Positions 57,554 to 64,000 of a DNA stretch of 64,000 nucleotides are shown here, in pieces (position 1 is the stretch's first letter; each line of letters opens with the position of its first letter). Where the stretch lies: contig CAJUCO010000003.1 of assembly GCA_910585245.1 (NCBI GenBank), forward strand, positions 1 to 64,000. Reading direction: 5' to 3'. Origin of the DNA: an uncultured Oscillibacter sp. (lineage in GTDB: Bacteria; Bacillota; Clostridia; Oscillospirales; Oscillospiraceae). The notes beneath the pieces were generated by a model, which had not been told where the DNA came from, did no database searches, and was given only the letters and a program-made list of their open reading frames with translations. Made by a program: the position numbers and the translations under genes.

Positions 57554-60349
57554 ATGGCAGTCAGCGGTGTAGGCAGATCCTCCAGTATTTATGGAAACCG
57601 GAACGTAATCTCCGGCCTTGCCAGCGGCATGGATACGGAGAGCATGATCGAAAACGCGGTATCCGCATACAAAAACAAGATTACGGCACTGACACAAAAG
57701 CGCACAAAAACAGAGTGGAAACAGAGCGCGTATCAAAGCATGATCAGTAAGATGTCCTCCTTCCTCACGAAGTACACCTCTTACCGGTCCGCCAACAACC
57801 TGATGTCCAGCAGCTTTTTCGACTCGGCGGTGAAAACCGTGACCAAAGGCAAGTACGCTGACAAGGTCTCCGCCACCGGCCGGGCCAGCAGCGACGTGCA
57901 GATTGACCGGGTGCTCCAGCTGGCCACCGCCGCCACGTACAAACTCAGCGGCACCGCGCTGGACGGTACCACCTCCGCTTTTGGCTCTGAGAACGTGACC
58001 TCAGCAGCTTCCGGTTCTTTGGACCTGGACGCCGACAAGACCATTAGCACCTTCTCCGGTTCTATGACCCTGGCATACGGCGGTTCCAACGCTTTGAGCT
58101 ATTTGACCATTGACTTCGACGAAAACAAAACCTATGCCAACGCCCAGGAGCTGGCGGACGAAATCAACAAACAGCTGAAGGAACAGAGCGTCACCATCGG
58201 AACCAAGACCTATACGGGCCAGGAACTGCTGGACGACATTGTCAGCGCCAAGGCGGACTCTGAGGGGAACATCTCCTTCGTTGACCCCAAAGGCAACAAC
58301 GTCTATATCTCCTCCGCCAGCGAAAGCGTCAAAGAAAAGCTGCTGGGGGACAAGGACAAGGAACTGAGCACCGTCGCCGGAGAGCAGGTCAAATCCTTTA
58401 ACGCCGCGAACGTCGGCACGATGCAAGAAACCATGAGCACCTACGACTATCTCATGGACCGGGGCGGCAACCTGGAAATCACCCTGGACGGCAAAACCAA
58501 GACCATCCAGCTGCCCGGTAAGGACGACATCGCCAAGGGACTGACGGGCAAAGAGCGGGATGCGGCCTTTGTCAGCGCCCTTCAGAAAAATATTGACGAC
58601 GCCTTTGGCCGGGGCAAGCTGACCGTCAGCGACAAAAACGGCGACGAAGCGGGGATTCAGTTCCAGTTCTCCGCCTCCAAGGGTTCCACCTTCACCGTCG
58701 GTTCCAGCATAGGCGAAACCCTGGGCTTTGGCGAGAGCGAGCGGATTACCAGCTACCTCAACACCGGAAAGACCCTGGGAGACCTGTTGGGCGAGGACGG
58801 CTTTGCCGGCATGGAAAAGGCCCAGACGACCAAAAAAGACGAAAATGGAAATACCATCAAAGTGGATGCGAAAGACGCCAACGGAAAACAGCTCTACACC
58901 TTTAAAGTCAACGGAAAAGAAGTGGGGCAGTTCAACGAAGACAGCTCCCTGAGCGACGTCTTTAACGCCATGAACAGCAATAGCGACTGCGGAGTCAAAG
59001 TGGGCTATTCCAAGCTGACCAACGAACTGACCTTCACGGCCAAGGACACCGGCGAAGACAGCGAGATCCGCTTCGAGGGCCTGTCCAGCAAGCTCTTTGG
59101 CGCCCCCGGCACCTATGACGACGACAAAAAGGGAACCTACACCAAAGGCCAGGACGCCATCTTCGAGGCCAGTGTCAACGGCACTTCCTTGGGGCAGATT
59201 ACCCGCAGCTCCAACAGTGTAGATCTGGATGGAATGACCGTCACCTTGAAGGGGACCTTCGGCTATCAAACGGACGATGACGGGAACATCCAATACAATG
59301 TGAGCCACGCCAAAGACCAGGATGGGAAATCCCTCTTCTATATCTATCAGGGCCAGGGTCAGGAGAAGCAGTTCAGCGCGGAGCAGCTGGACGACGGCCG
59401 GTTTGTGTTCCAGGACGGTAAGACCGGGAAAACGGTGTACGGCACCTTGGATGCGGACGGCAACATGACCTTTGAGCATCAAAACGGCGACACGGTGTAC
59501 GCCCAGGTGGACGGCTCGGGCAGATTGCGTTTTACCACGGACGAGACCCAAAAGCAGACGATGAATGCTCTCATGGAAAAGACGGCTATTCAGGATACCA
59601 GCACAGAGGCTGTCACCTTTGAGACCAGCTCCGACGCGGATAAAATCGTGGAAGTGGTCAAACAGATGGTGGAAGACTACAACGCCATGGCCAAGGAGAT
59701 CAAGGACGCCTATTCCACTCTCCCCGCCCAAAAGTCCAACGGCGCGTACTATGAGCCCCTGACCGCGGAGGAAGAAGAGGAGTACAGCGAGACCTTCATC
59801 AAAAACTGGAACGAGAAGGCCAAAGAGGGCATTCTCTTCGGAGACCGGGATCTGGCCTCCCTCTACCAGCGGATGACCAACGCCATTTCCATGAACGGCG
59901 AGCATGGCGCGGCCCTCCGGGAAGCGGGCATCACCGTGAGTTATTCCAATGGCCTTAGCACTCTGGAATTTGATGAAAAGAAATTCCGTGACGCCCTGAA
60001 CAATGATCCGGACAAGGTCCGGGACGCCTTCACCGCCAGCACGGAGTCCGGCGCCAAGAGCAACGGGCTGATGCAGGCTCTGAAGCAGCCCCTGGATATC
60101 TATGGCAAGACCGAGGGCGGCAAGGGCGTTCTGGTGGAAAAAGCGGGCTCTCCTCTGGCCCCCAGTACCATGTATAACAACACCATCCAAAAGGAACTGA
60201 ATCGGATTGACGAGGAAATTGAAAAGTGGCAGGACAAGATGAGCAATCAGGTGGACTACTACACCAACCAGTTCTCCCGTCTGGAGCAGCTGATTCAGCA
60301 AATGAACTCTCAAAGTTCCTACTTCTCCCAGCTGATGACGGGCGGCTGA
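57554..60349 (+). CDS. fliD: Flagellar filament cap protein FliD, unusually long
   Basis: This is a 931-residue protein. The N-terminal FliD domain has 'NVISGLASGMDTESMIENAV' near 15-35 and 'KTEWKQSAYQSM'. The C-terminal domain (about 690-925) has 'VKQMVEDYNAMAKEIKDAY', 'GLSTLEFDEKKFRDAL' and a coiled-coil end 'RLEQLIQQMNSQSSYFSQL'. The middle (about 180-690) is an Asp/Gly/Thr-rich variable region with repeated GxDxGN-type turns. B. subtilis FliD is about 500. ATG 57554 follows AGGGAG. Confidence 0.95.
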   Translation: MAVSGVGRSSSIYGNRNVISGLASGMDTESMIENAVSAYKNKITALTQKRTKTEWKQSAYQSMISKMSSFLTKYTSYRSANNLMSSSFFDSAVKTVTKGKYADKVSATGRASSDVQIDRVLQLATAATYKLSGTALDGTTSAFGSENVTSAASGSLDLDADKTISTFSGSMTLAYGGSNALSYLTIDFDENKTYANAQELADEINKQLKEQSVTIGTKTYTGQELLDDIVSAKADSEGNISFVDPKGNNVYISSASESVKEKLLGDKDKELSTVAGEQVKSFNAANVGTMQETMSTYDYLMDRGGNLEITLDGKTKTIQLPGKDDIAKGLTGKERDAAFVSALQKNIDDAFGRGKLTVSDKNGDEAGIQFQFSASKGSTFTVGSSIGETLGFGESERITSYLNTGKTLGDLLGEDGFAGMEKAQTTKKDENGNTIKVDAKDANGKQLYTFKVNGKEVGQFNEDSSLSDVFNAMNSNSDCGVKVGYSKLTNELTFTAKDTGEDSEIRFEGLSSKLFGAPGTYDDDKKGTYTKGQDAIFEASVNGTSLGQITRSSNSVDLDGMTVTLKGTFGYQTDDDGNIQYNVSHAKDQDGKSLFYIYQGQGQEKQFSAEQLDDGRFVFQDGKTGKTVYGTLDADGNMTFEHQNGDTVYAQVDGSGRLRFTTDETQKQTMNALMEKTAIQDTSTEAVTFETSSDADKIVEVVKQMVEDYNAMAKEIKDAYSTLPAQKSNGAYYEPLTAEEEEEYSETFIKNWNEKAKEGILFGDRDLASLYQRMTNAISMNGEHGAALREAGITVSYSNGLSTLEFDEKKFRDALNNDPDKVRDAFTASTESGAKSNGLMQALKQPLDIYGKTEGGKGVLVEKAGSPLAPSTMYNNTIQKELNRIDEEIEKWQDKMSNQVDYYTNQFSRLEQLIQQMNSQSSYFSQLMTGG

Positions 60350-60377
60350 TATAATTGAAGGCGGTGATCCACAGACA

Positions 60378-60755
60378 ATGGATATGAAAGGCTTCCAGCA
60401 ATACAAGGAACAAAGCGTCAACACCATGACCCAGGGGGAACTGCTGTTGCTGCTGTATGACGAGCTGTACAAACGTCTTTCTCAGGCGGAGCTCATGCTG
60501 GATCAGGAGAATTTCCCCGTGTACGAGGCCTCCATTGAGCGGTCCGTCGCCATCATCGACTATCTGGACTCCACGCTGGACCGGCAGTATCCTATCAGCG
60601 GGAACCTGGCCCAACTTTATGAGTATTTTACTTATGAACTGGGCCGGGCGAAGATTGGCCGCCGCAAAGAGGTTTTGACCCACGTGAAAACTATGGTGGG
60701 CGAATTGCGGGACGCCTTCCGTCAGGCGCAAAAGAGCGGAGACTCAGGAAAGTAG
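60378..60755 (+). CDS. fliS: Flagellin export chaperone FliS
   Basis: The 125-residue helical protein has 'FQQYKEQSVNTMTQGELLLLLYDELYKRL' (in parts), the FliS signature. It follows fliD by 28 bp. Confidence 0.95.
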   Translation: MDMKGFQQYKEQSVNTMTQGELLLLLYDELYKRLSQAELMLDQENFPVYEASIERSVAIIDYLDSTLDRQYPISGNLAQLYEYFTYELGRAKIGRRKEVLTHVKTMVGELRDAFRQAQKSGDSGK

Positions 60756-60764
60756 GAATTCAGG

Positions 60765-61151
60765 ATGGAAACAACCGCCCTCTTGGACGCGCACGTGCAG
60801 CTTAAACGGGTTTATACCGCGCTGAACGAGGCTCTGGATCTGACCCGCCAGCTGGCGGACGCTGTGGACCGGGACGACCAGGTCTCGGCGCAAATGCTGA
60901 TTTCCATGCGGCAAGAACCCACGGATAAGCTGGCTGGGGCCCAACAGGCTCTGGCTCAGCAGCAACTGGCCTTGGCCCCCGACGACGCGAAGCGCCTCTC
61001 CGCCCTTTTAAAGGGCGCGGCGGCGGAGACGGGAGCGGAGGTCCCGCTGGCGGATCAAGTCGGTGCGAACCAGCGGGTCTTGAGGCAGCTTGTGGAGCTG
61101 GACCGGGTGGTCAACCGTAAGCTGGCAAGAGAGAAGTCCGTTTATCAATAA
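60765..61151 (+). CDS. FlgN/FliT-like helical export chaperone
   Basis: This 128-residue protein is nearly all helix with heptad spacing and many Gln/Leu/Ala. The position after fliS is the usual place of FliT, or of FlgN for hook-associated proteins. Sequence alone does not separate the two. Confidence 0.6.
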   Translation: METTALLDAHVQLKRVYTALNEALDLTRQLADAVDRDDQVSAQMLISMRQEPTDKLAGAQQALAQQQLALAPDDAKRLSALLKGAAAETGAEVPLADQVGANQRVLRQLVELDRVVNRKLAREKSVYQ

Positions 61152-61300
61152 GCGAAACCGCAAGAGCCGGGTTCCCGGCCGGCCGGTCCGGCCGGGGTCC
61201 CGCCTTTGCGCACGCATAGACGGGACCTGGGAACCGCGCCCGCCGGAAAGGAAACCTCCTTTAGGCGGAGACTTGATTCAAGACTATGGGAGCGCAGAGT

Positions 61301-62038
61301 ATGCCCACGATCACGCTGGAAAATGTCACAAAGAATTACAAGCTGGACCGCCGGCAGCAAAAGGAGCACAAGGGAAAGAAGTACGAGGTCGGTGTGGAGG
61401 ATATCAATCTGACCATCCGACAGGGGGAATTTGTGTTTCTGGTGGGCAGCAGCGGCGCGGGAAAAAGCACGCTGCTGGACCTGATCTCCGGAAGGCTCAA
61501 GCCGGACAAGGGGACGGTAAGCCTGGACCAAAAGGACCTTTCCAAGCTCATCCCCTGGAGTCAAAACCGTATGGCGATTCTCTTTGGCAAGGTTCAGCAG
61601 GAGCACAGTCTTATCCGGAAGATGACGGTGGAGGAAAACCTGTGGATCGCCGCGCAGGTGGGCCGCCGCCGCTTTGAAAGCGGAAAACACGTGGAACTTC
61701 GGGTGAAGAAGGTGTTGGGCCTGGTGGGGATGCGGGGCGTGGAAACTCGGTACCCTGTAGAGATGTCCATTGGAGAGTGCCGCCGGGTGGAGCTGGCCCG
61801 GGCCCTGATCAACAGTCCACCCATTCTGGTGCTGGATGAGATTACGGCCAACCTGGATGACGACAACATCTGGGATATGTTTCAACTTTTGCAAGAGGTC
61901 AACCGCATGGGGACCACCGTGATCATGGCCACCCATGCCAGCCGGTATGTCAACATCATGCGCCGGCGGGTGATCACGCTGGTGGACGGGAAGATTTTCG
62001 GCGATGTCGAGAAAGGAAGATACGGCGACGTGGTATAG
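61301..62038 (+). CDS. FtsE-like ABC ATPase without an adjacent permease
   Basis: This is a 245-residue ATPase. Walker A 'GSSGAGKS' is at 49-56, the signature 'MSIGECRR' at 155-162 is unusual (LSGGE is normal), Walker B 'ILVLDE' ends at Glu180, and H-loop His212 is in 'ATHASRY'. A basic insertion (residues 16-29, '[14 protein letters not shown]') precedes Walker A. The ATG at 61301 has GGGAG eight bases upstream. FtsE normally works with FtsX; none is adjacent. Confidence 0.85.
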   Translation: MPTITLENVTKNYKLDRRQQKEHKGKKYEVGVEDINLTIRQGEFVFLVGSSGAGKSTLLDLISGRLKPDKGTVSLDQKDLSKLIPWSQNRMAILFGKVQQEHSLIRKMTVEENLWIAAQVGRRRFESGKHVELRVKKVLGLVGMRGVETRYPVEMSIGECRRVELARALINSPPILVLDEITANLDDDNIWDMFQLLQEVNRMGTTVIMATHASRYVNIMRRRVITLVDGKIFGDVEKGRYGDVV

Positions 62039-62099
62039 CCCGGAAGCCGATGATCATAGATACGATAAAGAGCAAGGAATAAAGAGGAGGAAGACTCAA

Positions 62100-63890
62100 A
62101 TGATCAAAAACATGAAGGTCAGGAAAAGCCTGGTCATGGGGTATGGAATCACCATCGCGATCTCTGCAATCATTATCATCATTTCCCTCGTCTTGATGAC
62201 TGTGCAAAAGGGCCAGTACACTGATATTTTGGATAAGTATGTGCAGTCCAATGAGATGGCGTCCGAATGCCGTATCAGCTACAATATCGCCGCCCGCAGC
62301 CTGCGGGATGCGGTGTTGTCCGGGGATATGAGCAGCATCGATACTGCTAACAGCAAAATCAGCCAATTGAAAGACGAGATCACCAAACTGAACTCCATAT
62401 ACCCTCTGGACGACAAGACGGAGCTGACCAGCTTTATCAAGCTGGTGGAGGAATGGGAGGTTGTGGCAGAGGAAATTGGACGGATTGCCCGGACCAATCA
62501 GCAGCAGGCTGCCGACATGATTGTGAACCAGTGCACGCCCTCCCTGACCCAGGCTGCCGCTGCCGGTGACGCGCTGGCCCAAAAGCTCCAGACGGAGCAG
62601 GCCAATATCATTGACCGGCAGAATATGATCTCCACGATCGCGATCATCTCCATCATAGTGGTGATGGTCATCGCCACGTTTATCGTCCTTCGAATCGCCT
62701 TGCTGATCATCAAGAGCATCGTGATCCCCGTGGAAAAGGTTCACTCCGCCCTGGTGGGATTCAGCGAGGGCAAGCTGGACATTCCCGTGGACTATGAGAG
62801 CACCAGCGAACTGGGCGAGATGTGCGACGCTCTGCGAAGCAGCCAGCACACCTTGGCCGGTGTTATCCAAGATACCTGCCGTCTTCTGGAAGAAATGGGC
62901 AACGGCAATTTCAACTGCCGCACCGAAGTGGAGGAGCTGTATGTGGGCGAGCTGAGCAGTATGCTCAAGTCCATCCGCGTCATTAACCTCAGCCTCAGCG
63001 ATACGCTGGCTCAGATCAGCCTCAGCGGAGAGCAGGTGTCCTCCGGTTCCGATCAGGTGTCCACTGGAGCCCAGGCGCTGGCCCAGGGCGCGACGGAGCA
63101 GGCCAGCGCCGTTCAGGAGCTGTCCGCCACCATTGCTGAAATTTCCAGCCGTTCCCAGAGCAATGCCAAACGCAGCGAGGAAGCCATTGACCACTCTAAA
63201 AACGCGGATCTGCGAGTCCGGGAAAGCGCCGACTATATGGAGGAAATGGTCAAGGCCATGGAGAAGATCTCCAGCTCCTCTCAGGAAATCGGCAAGATCA
63301 TTGCCACCATTGAAAACATCGCCTTCCAGACCAATATTCTGGCCCTGAACGCCGCCGTGGAGGCCGCCCGGGCGGGCAGCGCCGGTAAAGGCTTTGCGGT
63401 TGTGGCGGATGAGGTCCGGAATCTGGCCACCAAGTCCGACCAGGCTGCCAAGGCCACGAAAGAGCTGATTGACAACTCCATCACCTCGGTCCAGGACGGC
63501 AGCGAAATTGTCAAGCGGGTTTCCGAATCTCTGGATAAGACGGTCCAAGCCACCAACGAGTCCATGTCCGCTCTTCAGGAGATCGCCAAGGCCGTGGAAG
63601 AAGAGGCTTCCGCCATTGCCCAGGTCACCGAGGGCATCGACCAGATCTCCTCTGTGGTTCAGACCAACTCCGCCACTTCCGAGCAGTCTGCCGCCGCCAG
63701 CGAGGAGCTGAGCAGCCAGGCCAGCTTGATGAAGGAGCTGCTGAGCAAGTTCCGTCTCCGCAGCACCGGCAGCAGTTCCGGTACTTCCAGCACTTACACC
63801 GCGCCCAGCTATTCCTCCGAAGAGAGCGTGGCAGACACCTCCTATGACGGCGGATATAGCGCCGGCGGCAGCGCCTTTAGCAAGTACTAA
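62100..63890 (+). CDS. Methyl-accepting chemotaxis protein
   Basis: This is a 596-residue receptor. Span 1 is at about 11-34, and a short helical ligand domain (about 35-177, 4HB-like) follows. Span 2 is at about 178-203, then HAMP and a signalling domain with the hairpin tip '[20 protein letters not shown]' and '[19 protein letters not shown]'. GGAGG precedes the ATG. It ends in a Ser/Tyr-rich tail without a CheR-docking pentapeptide. Confidence 0.95.
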   Translation: MIKNMKVRKSLVMGYGITIAISAIIIIISLVLMTVQKGQYTDILDKYVQSNEMASECRISYNIAARSLRDAVLSGDMSSIDTANSKISQLKDEITKLNSIYPLDDKTELTSFIKLVEEWEVVAEEIGRIARTNQQQAADMIVNQCTPSLTQAAAAGDALAQKLQTEQANIIDRQNMISTIAIISIIVVMVIATFIVLRIALLIIKSIVIPVEKVHSALVGFSEGKLDIPVDYESTSELGEMCDALRSSQHTLAGVIQDTCRLLEEMGNGNFNCRTEVEELYVGELSSMLKSIRVINLSLSDTLAQISLSGEQVSSGSDQVSTGAQALAQGATEQASAVQELSATIAEISSRSQSNAKRSEEAIDHSKNADLRVRESADYMEEMVKAMEKISSSSQEIGKIIATIENIAFQTNILALNAAVEAARAGSAGKGFAVVADEVRNLATKSDQAAKATKELIDNSITSVQDGSEIVKRVSESLDKTVQATNESMSALQEIAKAVEEEASAIAQVTEGIDQISSVVQTNSATSEQSAAASEELSSQASLMKELLSKFRLRSTGSSSGTSSTYTAPSYSSEESVADTSYDGGYSAGGSAFSKY

Positions 63891-64000
63891 GCGATACTTC
63901 ACCGGCAAGCCCGGTTCATGGAAGACGCGAGCTGCCACGGACATGGAATGAACGCAGGACCACTCGCGCCATCCCGCGCTGGCAGTAGAGTCCCCCCTGC

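Noticed and set aside
1..64000. CRISPR array
   Set aside because: No regularly spaced identical repeats with unique spacers were seen; the only tandem repeats are coding (flgD, fliY).

Overview
The window looks like a chromosomal segment of a motile gut-type Clostridia. I infer the Oscillospirales (Flavonifractor/Oscillibacter/Intestinimonas-like) from the GC-rich codon use, strong AGGAGG ribosome sites, a CtsR-McsA-ClpC operon, formate-tetrahydrofolate ligase with a formate channel, and a Gram-positive flagellar operon carrying FlbD, FliY, CheC, CheD and CheV. The family assignment is an inference and was not checked against a database.

Positions 1 to about 6440 are an AT-richer mobile region, probably the right end of an integrated conjugative or mobilisable element. 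It holds two unknown cargo genes, a predicted transmembrane micro-protein, an HTH excisionase-like gene behind a long structured leader, an unknown protein, a Dam-type adenine methyltransferase, a Tn916-type tyrosine integrase, and a DUF4258/YgiT-zinc-finger pair that resembles a toxin-antitoxin module. The left end of the element is outside the window. A hairpin-rich spacer and a DUF1919 polysaccharide gene with an in-frame amber stop follow.

Positions 7650 to 28230 are ordinary core chromosome, mostly on the minus strand. They contain a five-tRNA operon (Val, Asp, Phe, Gly, Cys), lspA with an RluA-type pseudouridine synthase, ctsR-mcsA-clpC without mcsB, a ferredoxin, mutY-DUF6487-tdk-radical SAM, a plus-strand PadR operon, fhs-focA, and a three-gene signalling operon (REC-HD-GYP-GGDEF, HPt, hybrid histidine kinase). 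Two copies of a roughly 150-bp inverted-repeat element lie at 10372-10522 and 14573-14725. Each copy is bracketed by its own duplicated hairpin.

Positions 28941 to 63890 are a nearly continuous plus-strand flagellar and chemotaxis locus: flgBC-fliEFGHIJK-flgD-(TIGR02530)-flgE-flbD-motAB-fliM-fliY-cheY-fliOPQR-flhBA-fliA-flgF/G-like x2-cheC-cheD-cheV-(EAL/HDOD). A divergent ComFB-like/ParA pair then precedes fliD-fliS-(FlgN/FliT-like)-(FtsE-like ATPase)-MCP. fliL, flhF and flhG are missing from their usual places, as are flagellin, flgKL, cheA, cheW, cheB and cheR. Many genes overlap by 4-8 bp, so translational coupling is likely.

The best candidates for something undescribed are the pseudoknotted leader in front of the excisionase-like gene, the bistable hairpin pair in front of the DUF4258/YgiT module, the MITE-like element with duplicated terminator-like hairpins, the triple internal CheY-docking-like repeat in FliY, and the orphan FtsE-like ATPase and ComFB/ParA genes in the flagellar locus.
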